A stretch of 14,672 nucleotides of DNA from Flavobacterium psychrophilum (GTDB lineage Bacteria; Bacteroidota; Bacteroidia; Flavobacteriales; Flavobacteriaceae): the NCBI GenBank assembly GCA_945879625.1, contig CAMCVA010000019.1, positions 1 through 14,672 of the forward strand, written 5' to 3'. Below, in pieces: positions 1 through 7,313 of the stretch (the stretch's first letter is position 1; each line of letters opens with the position of its first letter). The translations under genes were made by a program, and so were the position numbers. Under the pieces are notes generated by a model. The model was not told where the DNA came from and made no database searches. It was given only the letters and a program-made list of their open reading frames with translations.

Positions 1-353
1 TCCTTCCCCGATGGGGAAGGTGTAGAATTTGAAGTTTCAGCTACTGTTTGTTGAGCCAAACTTTGGTCTCCCCCTTGGGGGGCCAGGGGGCTCAATATTC
101 CTGATATATCTTCGCCCGCTGCACCAATAATGGCGAGTAAGGAATCAATTGGAGCGGCTTCACCTTCTTGAATGCCAATGTGTAACAAAGTACCCGAATT
201 GAACGATTCAAATTCCATGGTGGCTTTATCGGTTTCAATTTCGGCCAAAATGTCGCCTTCATTTATAGTGTCGCCCACTTTCTTAAGCCATTTTGCTACA
301 ACGCCTTCGGTCATAGTATCACTTAAGCGTGGCATCGTGATAATTTTTGCCAT
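1..353 (-). CDS. pdhC: Dihydrolipoamide acetyltransferase (pyruvate dehydrogenase E2), N-terminal part; runs off the left edge
   Basis: E2 carries the acetyl group from E1 to CoA on a swinging lipoyl arm in the pyruvate dehydrogenase complex. Only the N-terminus (117 complete codons) is visible, starting MAKIITMPRL. A complete lipoyl domain spans about residues 1-80, with the lipoylated lysine at K43 in the motif ETDKATM. The frame then enters a linker (AAGEDISGILSPLAPQGG, then a Q/S/T/P-rich stretch) and stays open to base 1. Part of the linker is encoded by two GC-rich palindromes (see repeats). The catalytic and E1/E3-binding domains lie outside the window. The start is 5 bases after the pdhA stop, so the two are almost certainly co-transcribed. 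Other 2-oxoacid dehydrogenase E2 proteins share the lipoyl domain, but the pdhA neighbour favours pyruvate. Confidence 0.93.
   Translation of the reverse strand, partial: MAKIITMPRLSDTMTEGVVAKWLKKVGDTINEGDILAEIETDKATMEFESFNSGTLLHIGIQEGEAAPIDSLLAIIGAAGEDISGILSPLAPQGGDQSLAQQTVAETSNSTPSPSGK
2..20. repeat. Perfect GC-rich palindrome inside the pdhC linker
   Basis: An 8-base inverted repeat (CCTTCCCC / GGGGAAGG) flanks a 3-base loop at 10-12. It is read in frame by pdhC and encodes a Pro/Ser-rich piece of linker (PSPSGK). Its base composition is far from that of the surrounding AT-rich gene. It may continue as a larger element left of the window. Confidence 0.6.
66..94. repeat. GC-rich palindromic element, likely interspersed repeat, inside the pdhC linker
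   Basis: The core is CCCCC-TT-GGGGG (70-81) followed by a second G run (86-90). On the coding strand it reads as two C runs and one G run between GAG and GACC, giving SPLAPQGGD. I recall GC-rich C-run/G-run palindromes of this kind as common intergenic repeats in flavobacterial genomes; that comparison is from memory, not from a search. No other copy is seen in this window. Confidence 0.55.
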
Positions 354-358
354 AATCG

Positions 359-1357
359 TTATAGTTTATGAGGTATAAATGGATAATTTTCTTGTTCGTA
401 TACCACGTCATACAACTGTTGCACGGGTGGGAAATCAGATTCTTCGGCAAAGGTGGCACATTCTTCAACCAAATTTTTCACGCGCTCGTCAATGGCTTCG
501 ATTTCTGCTTCAGTGGCATATTTCTCGGCTTTGATGATGTCTAACACTTGGGTAATTGGGTCAATTTTGCGGTATTCCTCTACTTCATCTTTTGAGCGGT
601 ACAACTGCGCGTCCGACATTGAGTGTCCGCGGTACCGGTACGTTTTCATTTCTAAGAAAGTAGGTCCGTCTCCACGGCGCGCGCGATCGATGGCTTCGTG
701 CATGGCTTCGGCTACTTTTACTGGGTTCATTCCGTCCACTGGTCCGCAAGGCATTTCGTAGCCCAAACCTAATTTCCAGATATCGGTGTGATTGGCGGTG
801 CGTTCTACAGAAGTCCCCATCGCGTAACCATTATTTTCTACGATAAATACAACAGGTAATTTCCACAACATGGCCATATTAAAGGCCTCGTGAAGGGAAC
901 CTTGACGCGCTGCTCCGTCACCAAAATAGGTAAGTGTTACGCCATCGCGACCAAAATACTGATCAGCAAAGGCAATTCCGGCACCTACTGGGATTTGCGC
1001 CCCAACAATTCCGTGTCCGCCATAAAATCCTTTTTCTTTAGAGAAGATGTGCATAGAACCTCCCATTCCTTTGGATGTTCCGGTCACTTTTCCCAATAAT
1101 TCGGCCATAACTGCTTTTGGGTCAACGCCCATTCCGATTGGTTGTACGTGATTTCTATAGGCCGTAATCATTTTGTCTTTGGATAAGTCCATGGCATGCA
1201 ATGCGCCTGCCAAAACCGCTTCTTGACCATTATATAAGTGAAGAAAACCCCTTACTTTTTGTTGAATGTACAGCGCAGCAAGTTTGTCCTCAAATTTTCT
1301 CCAAAGTAGCATGTCTTCATACCACTTTAAATAAACGTCTTTTGTAACTTCTTTCAT
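359..1357 (-). CDS. pdhA: Pyruvate dehydrogenase E1 component, alpha subunit
   Basis: E1 alpha works with E1 beta to decarboxylate pyruvate using thiamine diphosphate and to load the acetyl group on the E2 lipoyl arm. The 332-residue protein has the usual length for a separate alpha chain. The ThDP/Mg-binding motif begins with GDG at 146-148 and closes with ENN at 174-176. KGMGGSMH (about 96-103) and YRYRGHSMSD (about 240-249) are typical family segments, the latter in the loop near the active site. pdhC follows 5 bases after its stop. The beta subunit gene is not adjacent: the upstream neighbour is cdd, so pdhB must be elsewhere. Branched-chain oxoacid E1 alpha is the alternative, but RYRGHSMSDA is the pyruvate-type version. 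Confidence 0.95.
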   Translation of the reverse strand: MKEVTKDVYLKWYEDMLLWRKFEDKLAALYIQQKVRGFLHLYNGQEAVLAGALHAMDLSKDKMITAYRNHVQPIGMGVDPKAVMAELLGKVTGTSKGMGGSMHIFSKEKGFYGGHGIVGAQIPVGAGIAFADQYFGRDGVTLTYFGDGAARQGSLHEAFNMAMLWKLPVVFIVENNGYAMGTSVERTANHTDIWKLGLGYEMPCGPVDGMNPVKVAEAMHEAIDRARRGDGPTFLEMKTYRYRGHSMSDAQLYRSKDEVEEYRKIDPITQVLDIIKAEKYATEAEIEAIDERVKNLVEECATFAEESDFPPVQQLYDVVYEQENYPFIPHKL

Positions 1358-1453
1358 TGGAATGTTCTTTTCTAATTGTTAAGTGTATAAAATACTCACT
1401 ATAACGCAAAATAGTTTACTCACAGCTTAAATTGCGGTCCTGAATGGTGGATG

Positions 1454-1461
1454 CAAAAATA
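1454..1461 (-). promoter_or_regulatory. Candidate -7 promoter element for pdhA-pdhC
   Basis: On the minus strand this reads TATTTTTG, matching the Bacteroidota -7 consensus TAnnTTTG. A TTG that could act as the -33 element (1477-1479) is only 15 bases away, shorter than the usual 17-23, so the match is partial. It lies about 97 bases upstream of the pdhA start, inside the 152-base cdd-pdhA gap, where I see no other signal. Confidence 0.35.
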
Positions 1462-1509
1462 AGATATTACTTTAAACAACTAAAATTTAAACCGTAGTTT
1501 TTAGACTTT

Positions 1510-1992
1510 TTATAGGAAGTTTTTGTCGAAGCTAAACGGCAATAAATTATCTAATGATTCTGACCGGTACACCGCACCCGATTCACCCATAAAATAGATT
1601 TCAATAGGCAGTTTTTGCTTAATTTCATACTCGGCAATAGATTGTCTGCAAGAACCACAGGGCGGAATAGGTGACAGGGTAGGATTGGTGTCAGAAGCTG
1701 CTGTGATAGCCATTTTGACAATTTTGGCTTCTGGATATACCGAGCCCGCATGAAAAATGGCCACGCGTTCGGCACACAAACCAGAGGGATAGGCTGCATT
1801 TTCTTGGTTAGATCCCAACACTACTTGGCCGTTGTCTAATAATAACGCAGCGCCCACACGAAATCTGGAGTAGGGCGCATAGGCTTTTTTTCGTACCGCA
1901 ATAGCCTGTTCCATCAAGGAAATGATGTCGGTGGGAACTGCACTCAAGGAATCAAAAACGTGAAGCTCGGTAGTTACTGTTATTTTTTTCAT
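1510..1992 (-). CDS. cdd: Cytidine deaminase
   Basis: Hydrolytic deamination of cytidine and deoxycytidine to uridine and deoxyuridine in pyrimidine salvage, in the cytoplasm. The 160-residue protein shows the zinc/catalytic motif CAE (C73, E75) and the PCGSC motif (C112, C115), the three-cysteine zinc ligation of small cytidine deaminases. YAPYSRFRVGAAL (about 38-50) and the NGQVVLGSNQENAAYPSG segment are substrate-pocket hallmarks. An in-frame ATG at 2037 would add 15 residues, but that codon falls inside the porV terminator hairpin and the extra residues are not family-like, so 1992 (MKKITVTT) is chosen. No clear promoter is seen in the short space between terminator and start. Confidence 0.93.
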   Translation of the reverse strand: MKKITVTTELHVFDSLSAVPTDIISLMEQAIAVRKKAYAPYSRFRVGAALLLDNGQVVLGSNQENAAYPSGLCAERVAIFHAGSVYPEAKIVKMAITAASDTNPTLSPIPPCGSCRQSIAEYEIKQKLPIEIYFMGESGAVYRSESLDNLLPFSFDKNFL

Positions 1993-2024
1993 GGTCAACA
2001 ATTTATCTTTGTAACCTAAGTGGG

Positions 2025-2058
2025 AAAAAAAATCCAAACTTCTGTTGAAATTTGGATT
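2025..2058 (-). terminator. Rho-independent terminator of porV
   Basis: An 11-base stem (2048-2058 with 2031-2041, one mismatch) with a 6-base loop is followed on the minus strand by eight T residues (2032-2025). It starts 24 bases after the porV stop and points the same way as porV. Confidence 0.75.
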
Positions 2059-2081
2059 CGTTATTTTGTTATTTCTGTCTA

Positions 2082-3254
2082 CTAAAAATCATCGTATTTG
2101 TCACCAAAATTGAATGTCAGTGAAAATCGCAAGGTATTTTCGAGCGGGTTATTCACCTTTGAGGCCGAGAATAAATAGGATAAATCAATCTTTACAACAT
2201 TGTAGGTAAATCCGGCGCCCAAGGTGTAAAATTTACGGGCTCCTTTGGCCGGGCTTTCGTGAAAGTATCCCATTCGAAAAGCAAAGGAATCTTGGTAGGT
2301 GTATTCAGATCCCACAGAATAAGTAAACTCCTTCAGCTCTTCACTCATTCCTCCTGGCGCATCACCAAAGGATTTAAACAAGCCTTCAGACCAGCCAATT
2401 TTGTTGTACGCCACAGCATTAGCTTCTTTTTCAGCCAATGAAATTGTTCCGTCGCCATCTAAGTCTTTTGGATCTTGTGGTGTTGGAACCAATAATTTGG
2501 CAAATTCCACATTCAAGGAAACTTTATTAAAATCATCCAAGATAAAATCAAAGCCTGATCCAAATTTTAAATTAGAAGGCAAGAAGTTTGAATTCTCTGC
2601 ACTTTGCGTTTGATCGTAATTAATTTTCGGACCTAAATTTTGGATGTTCATCCCAAAACGTAAACGGCCGTTAAAATCTTTGAAAGCCATTTCTTCCGAT
2701 TGGTAAAAACCGGCAACGTCAACAGCATAAGAAGTTGCTGCTCGGTTGTCGTTGGTTCCATCTTGAATTTTAAGATTTGAACTGATGAAACGTCCGGCTA
2801 CCGCCATCGAGAAACGATCGCTCAATTTCAAGGCATAGGAAACGTCCAATGCTAATTCGCTGGGTTTTACAATGTATAAAAACTCTCCATTGATGTCGGT
2901 GAGCTGAATTTCACCTAAACTAAAATAGCGCAAACTGGCTCCCACAGCACTTCGTTCGTTGTAGCGATTAAAATAGGTAACTTGACCAAGTGAAATGTCA
3001 TTAACTAATTGTGTTAAGTAGGGTGTATAACTAGCAGAAAATCCTTGTTTGTCTAATGAAAAAGCATATTTAGCTGGATTGTATTGTTGGGAAAAGGCGT
3101 CGGAGGTAGTCGCTACTCCATTGTCTCCCATGCCGGCTGAACGGGCATCGCCGGCAACCAAAAGAAAGGGAACAGCAGTGGTTATTACATGTTCTTGCGC
3201 AAATGTAAGCTGATAAGCAAGCACACAAAATAAAAAAGTTGAAATTTTTCTCAT
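2082..3254 (-). CDS. porV: T9SS outer-membrane protein PorV (LptO)
   Basis: PorV is an outer-membrane beta-barrel of the FadL type. In characterised T9SS it receives cargo from the Sov/SprA translocon and, with PorU, forms the attachment complex that removes the C-terminal signal. The 390-residue protein has a signal peptide (MRKISTFLFC... with TFA|QE near residue 19/20) and the diagnostic N-terminal segment TTAVPFLLVAGDARSAGMGD followed by NPAKYAF. The remainder alternates short beta strands such as FSASYTPYL, RFSMAVAGRF and FRMGYFHESPAKG, and ends in a strand with terminal Phe (LRFSLTFNFGDKYDDF), as expected of barrels. It lies 36 bases after porU in the same direction but has its own promoter candidate and terminator, so it can be transcribed alone as well as with porU. 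Confidence 0.95.
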   Translation of the reverse strand: MRKISTFLFCVLAYQLTFAQEHVITTAVPFLLVAGDARSAGMGDNGVATTSDAFSQQYNPAKYAFSLDKQGFSASYTPYLTQLVNDISLGQVTYFNRYNERSAVGASLRYFSLGEIQLTDINGEFLYIVKPSELALDVSYALKLSDRFSMAVAGRFISSNLKIQDGTNDNRAATSYAVDVAGFYQSEEMAFKDFNGRLRFGMNIQNLGPKINYDQTQSAENSNFLPSNLKFGSGFDFILDDFNKVSLNVEFAKLLVPTPQDPKDLDGDGTISLAEKEANAVAYNKIGWSEGLFKSFGDAPGGMSEELKEFTYSVGSEYTYQDSFAFRMGYFHESPAKGARKFYTLGAGFTYNVVKIDLSYLFSASKVNNPLENTLRFSLTFNFGDKYDDF

Positions 3255-3274
3255 TGTAAAATTATAAAGAGGAA

Positions 3275-3304
3275 CAAATATAGTATTTTATTAAAGGATA
3301 ACAA
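3275..3304 (-). promoter_or_regulatory. porV: Promoter of porV (Bacteroidota -33/-7 type)
   Basis: On the minus strand TTG (3304-3302) is separated by 19 bases from TATATTTG (3282-3275), a full match to the TTG-N17-23-TAnnTTTG consensus. The -33 element lies in the last codons of porU. Transcription would begin around 3269, giving a leader of roughly 15 bases before the porV ATG. Confidence 0.6.
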
Positions 3305-6300
3305 GTTTCTCGTATTTTTCTGTTTTACTGCCCGTAAGCGTTGATTTTACAGTCAATTTATAGATGTAAACGCCCTTCCCAATTTTGGCGCCAAAATCAT
3401 CCCGGCCGTCCCAGCTGATCTCGCGCGAAAGGAATCCTTCAGTGGTAATCGTTTGGTTTTTGGTCCACACAATTTTCCCGGTTATCGTGAGAACTTGCAC
3501 TTGCACTTCGAGCGGTTCAAACGGTCGGTTGTGCGTAAACCAAAACTCGGTGTAATTCACAAACGGGTTGGGGTAATTCAACACATTGGTCAGGGTAATC
3601 GATTCGCTACCCGTAACCACAAACTGTAACTCCGAAGTCACTAAATTATTGTATACGTCCCAGGCTTTAAATGTAATGGTGTGTAATCCAACAGCTAAAT
3701 TTCGGAACGGAAACTTAATTTTTCCCTTCTTGTAATTGTCCAATTCGGTTTCGTAGTAGTCGTTGAGTTTGTAGGGATTGCTTTCGTTTCCGTCTAGAAT
3801 GGCAATAATGTCATGCCCAATTCCACTGGCGGTATTGATGCCATTTTCGTCTTCCAAATAGGCCAAAAATAAAGGAGCATTGTTGGTAATTCCGCCGTTT
3901 ACAAAACTTTGGTCATTCATGTATAATTTTACTTGCGGTGCTATATTATCGGCCGCTGCATTGGCGTTGATACCCCCAATTTTGATTTCGGTGTTGTAGC
4001 CCGTATTGTCTAATGTTGTGGCTTCTTTTTTGCTGTAAAAACTAATGCGGCCATTGCCCACCGGAATTGCAATATCACGGGGAACAACAAATCCAAATTC
4101 AAACTGACCATTGGTAATTGTAGCGTTTCCGCGAAAAATGGTTTCACCCAAGGTTTTGAAGGCCAAAACGGGACTGTTGCCGTCATTGTTGTAGGTGCTT
4201 CGAATGATTTCTTTGTCAAATATTTGCACGCCTAATCCACCGGTATACGTGGTTTGCAAAGTGTTGTTTTCGTCTACAATTTCTCCGTTTAATTTCACAT
4301 ATGCCAGAGATTTAAATTCGTCAATCGTACCTGTAATGGGCTGATCGTTTACTTTGGTCAACACAATTTTAGGTTTGGGAATCGCCAAGAACAAGGCCGG
4401 ATCTCCCAAATAAAAGACCACGCGAGTAGACTGCGCTTGCGGATCATTTTTGGCCAATCGAAGTGCCTCGGCAATCGAGGTGTATTGGTTGCTTCCGTAG
4501 GCAAACAAATACTCCGATAATATATCGTTGAAGGTTTCGCCCGTAATTTGACCAATTTCCCGAATGGTCGTGATCATCGAAATTGCTCCGCCGCTGGGAT
4601 TCCAATATGCGTATTCGCCAGCTGTAGGGCGATAGGGGTTGTCAAAGCGTGAAAATTGACAGGTAATGGTAATGAACAACGGATACTTGTATTTGTTGGC
4701 TAGGTTCTGGCTGTCGGTTTTTTCCCAAACGCGTTCTTGGGTAAGTCCGTCTTCGCCACCGTGCCCCAAGTAATTGAATACCAAAGCGCCTTTCTCGAAT
4801 GCATTAAAAAAATCTTCTCGGGCTTTGGGATAGCGACTTCCACCCGATGCCGTTTCTTGTACATAGGCATCCAAGAGTATTTTTTTCGGGTTCATAAACG
4901 GTTTTTCGTTTACGATGTTGTCTGCCAAGTTGTTCATCCGCGTTTGCAAAGAAGCATCTTGCACCACATCAGAATCGTCGGCGATTACCACAAAATTATT
5001 GCGCCAATTTCCGTAGGATTTTGGGTCGTGGTAGTCAATCACTTTGTTTGCCAATTCGTCGGCTTGCGCGCTAGAGTTGGCAATCATGCGTCCCACGGCT
5101 ATGTCCAAACCTTTGCTGTTGCTGTCTACGTCGCCTTCGGTTGGGTCCATCATCCCAAAGTAATCGTCAGAGGCAAACGACGATTCGCCCAACGTATAGC
5201 TGTTTAACGCATGATAAATGGGAACGTAGTTGGAGAATTTGTTAATTCGGTTTTTGAAGTCATAGGAGGCATCGCCAAACAAGTTTACATATTTCACTCG
5301 TTTATCGGGACTCGAAGCGTTGAAATACACATACTTCACCAAGTTTCGGATGGCGCCAATATCTTGTTTCCCCGAGCAAAATTCGGGATAGATGCTCTCT
5401 AGCGTAATTACTTTTACATTCAGTTGCGAATAGGAACGATGAAACTGCGCCAACTTCTCGGCTTGCGTTTGAAACAATTTTGGGGTAAATATCAGGTAAT
5501 CGATGTCTTTAAATTGACCTTGGTTGTCTAGAAAAATAGTCCCTTTTATGTTTTGATTGACCACTTTAGTCTCGGCATCTTTTATGGGAGTGAAAACGTC
5601 TGTCAGTACAACAGTGGTATATTTTCGAGCTTCGCCAAGGGCTTGGCTAAAACTAAAAGCTGTCGCGCCAGTGGTGTTTTTTTGCGTCACATTATAGATA
5701 TCGGTAATGTCCCACACCTGATCGATACCGGTTGCATCGGCAAATTGGTAGGACCCAATGCCTGAGCCAGTATTTGCAGCATCGTATTGAAATCGAAATT
5801 GCTTGCCGGTGCTTTTTAAAATCCGTTTTGATTTTAGGATGATGTAATCCAAATAGCCATCAGCACTTGGCGCACCGTTGTTGTTGTAGGTGAGTTTTAT
5901 CGTAGTATTTTCGGCTGAAGGAAAGGTCGTGTTTAGTATGCCTTCAACCGCTTCGGTATAACTGCCGATGGGACCAATGTTGATGGTGCCCACTTGAGTG
6001 CCATTGGCTTCTACTTTAAAATTGGTGAAGTTTCCTGCCGCCGCCGCTGTATACACTTTCAAGCTACTTGTTGATCCAGCTACTAGGTTTGGAATCGTGA
6101 AGTTGAAGGTTTGCTCGTTGTTGAGTTGAAATTCTTCGCCAAACCAGCGTCGTCCCAAACGCGCAATGTTTATGCGATCTATTTCGTGGTATTGGTAATC
6201 ATCAAAGGCGGTGATGGTCTCTGTGGTTGGCCCAACTGGTTCGAGCATCGAAGTCATTCGTTTGCCGTTGTCGCTTCCAATAGTGACATAATAGTATGAT

Positions 6301-7106
6301 TTATCGGCATATAAGTTATTGGTCGTTTGGCTTTCGTTATTCCAATTGTCAACACCTTCGCCATAAAATAAGATGTAATCTGAATCGTCAAAAACGCCGT
6401 CTTCTTCGCCGGTAAGTTGAATGGCGTTTTCGGTTAAATCGGCCGGGTAGGGCACGTTGTTTTTTAAGGGGATCATCCGTCCGCCGTTGCCGTAAAGCTT
6501 AATTTTTCGCGGATCCAACCCCGTTGTATTGATGCCCAATTGTTGTAAAAAACTTTTTGATATTTTATAAACACCCGATTTGGTGAGGTAAAAACGATAA
6601 AAATCACCGCTGGCCAAAACCGAGCTTGATAGCGTGGTAAAATCGCTTGGGGTATTGACTAATCGATTGCTAGAGTAGGCAAATTCATAGGTCAAGGAAG
6701 TAACTTTCAAATAGGACTCTCCTTGTTTGATAATAGGTGAAAACGAAAATTGCGCATACAATTTGTTGCGTGCCATCGAGTTTGTGAGGGTCGCATTGGG
6801 CGATGTAGGGATGTTGTTTTTGTCTAATTGGCCTAATTCAGCAACAGCAATAGGCACGGTAATAAGGTTGGAAATAACCAAGCTTTTTTCGTCTACAGGG
6901 CTGCTGGTAACAAAACCACTTGAATGCCGTAAGGTATTGGTTCCGCTATTAAAATCAATGTATTTGGCATCAAATTGAGGTATTTTTATCAGGTAAGGGC
7001 CAATGTTAAAATCGTTTTTTGACAGCCAATTTACACGAAGGTCGGTTTTGTTTTGCCCCCAACTAATGCCAAAAATAAATAGAAAGAAGAAAAGTATTTT
7101 TTTCAT
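3291..7106 (-). CDS. porU: T9SS C-terminal signal peptidase/sortase PorU (gingipain-like C25 family)
   Basis: PorU sits on the cell surface, cuts the C-terminal signal from T9SS cargo and, in species that use it, attaches A-LPS to the new end. The 1271-residue protein starts with a signal peptide (MKKILFFFLF...SWG|Q). Beta-rich domains fill the first 500 residues or so. The gingipain-like caspase fold is about 540-930. It holds the catalytic His in YLGHGGEDG (H782) and the catalytic Cys in ITITCQFSRFD (C816), with AEALRLAK later. Ig-like and linker segments follow. The last ~95 residues form a T9SS type CTD (NYPNPFVNYTEF ... ISWDGRDDFGAKIGKGVYIYKL ... KLVIL), which PorU keeps as its anchor. 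It is divergent from gldJ and precedes porV, its known partner. No convincing promoter was found upstream. Confidence 0.95.
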   Translation of the reverse strand: MKKILFFFLFIFGISWGQNKTDLRVNWLSKNDFNIGPYLIKIPQFDAKYIDFNSGTNTLRHSSGFVTSSPVDEKSLVISNLITVPIAVAELGQLDKNNIPTSPNATLTNSMARNKLYAQFSFSPIIKQGESYLKVTSLTYEFAYSSNRLVNTPSDFTTLSSSVLASGDFYRFYLTKSGVYKISKSFLQQLGINTTGLDPRKIKLYGNGGRMIPLKNNVPYPADLTENAIQLTGEEDGVFDDSDYILFYGEGVDNWNNESQTTNNLYADKSYYYVTIGSDNGKRMTSMLEPVGPTTETITAFDDYQYHEIDRINIARLGRRWFGEEFQLNNEQTFNFTIPNLVAGSTSSLKVYTAAAAGNFTNFKVEANGTQVGTINIGPIGSYTEAVEGILNTTFPSAENTTIKLTYNNNGAPSADGYLDYIILKSKRILKSTGKQFRFQYDAANTGSGIGSYQFADATGIDQVWDITDIYNVTQKNTTGATAFSFSQALGEARKYTTVVLTDVFTPIKDAETKVVNQNIKGTIFLDNQGQFKDIDYLIFTPKLFQTQAEKLAQFHRSYSQLNVKVITLESIYPEFCSGKQDIGAIRNLVKYVYFNASSPDKRVKYVNLFGDASYDFKNRINKFSNYVPIYHALNSYTLGESSFASDDYFGMMDPTEGDVDSNSKGLDIAVGRMIANSSAQADELANKVIDYHDPKSYGNWRNNFVVIADDSDVVQDASLQTRMNNLADNIVNEKPFMNPKKILLDAYVQETASGGSRYPKAREDFFNAFEKGALVFNYLGHGGEDGLTQERVWEKTDSQNLANKYKYPLFITITCQFSRFDNPYRPTAGEYAYWNPSGGAISMITTIREIGQITGETFNDILSEYLFAYGSNQYTSIAEALRLAKNDPQAQSTRVVFYLGDPALFLAIPKPKIVLTKVNDQPITGTIDEFKSLAYVKLNGEIVDENNTLQTTYTGGLGVQIFDKEIIRSTYNNDGNSPVLAFKTLGETIFRGNATITNGQFEFGFVVPRDIAIPVGNGRISFYSKKEATTLDNTGYNTEIKIGGINANAAADNIAPQVKLYMNDQSFVNGGITNNAPLFLAYLEDENGINTASGIGHDIIAILDGNESNPYKLNDYYETELDNYKKGKIKFPFRNLAVGLHTITFKAWDVYNNLVTSELQFVVTGSESITLTNVLNYPNPFVNYTEFWFTHNRPFEPLEVQVQVLTITGKIVWTKNQTITTEGFLSREISWDGRDDFGAKIGKGVYIYKLTVKSTLTGSKTEKYEKLVIL

Positions 7107-7313
7107 GTGGTGAAAACGAGGTTTGGCTAAATTTATTTTGCAGGTAAAAATAAAATATTATCCAACATGCCCACATATAATATATAGTTAAATTAGTCGT
7201 TAGGGTTTAAAGAATTGTTTTACATCAGGATTATAAAACTTTTTTTAATCAAAAGTTGTTGCAATGTAAAGGTTAATTATTATATTGCGCCTCGAATTTT
7301 ACCTACTAAACGT
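7107..7313. other. Divergent intergenic region between porU and gldJ
   Basis: These 207 AT-rich bases must hold the start signals for both porU and gldJ. I found no full TAnnTTTG match on either strand. The best gldJ candidate is a TTG at 7259-7261 with TTATATTG at 7280-7287 (18-base spacing, two mismatches in the -7 element). For porU there are only single-mismatch -7 octamers without a TTG at proper distance. No RNA gene, repeat or hairpin of note is seen. Confidence 0.5.

Noticed and set aside
1485..1509. Hairpin after cdd as a terminator
   Set aside because: On the minus strand only weak A/T pairs and a short AAAC/GTTT stem can form, with no T tract directly after it.
2004..2011. TATCTTTG on the plus strand, a -7 consensus match
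   Set aside because: It would drive transcription antisense into the end of porV; there is no plus-strand gene downstream. Treated as chance in AT-rich DNA.
4737..5207. 156-codon plus-strand open frame opposite porU
   Set aside because: It lies entirely antisense to the catalytic domain of porU, has no recognisable motif, and porU in the other strand is unambiguous.
7259..7287. TTG-N18-TTATATTG as the gldJ promoter
   Set aside because: Spacing is right but the -7 octamer has two mismatches at conserved positions, so it is noted only in the intergenic entry.
7215..7313. N-terminal extension of gldJ to a TTG start
   Set aside because: The extension would put 33 residues before the lipoprotein signal peptide and is encoded by typical AT-rich intergenic sequence.
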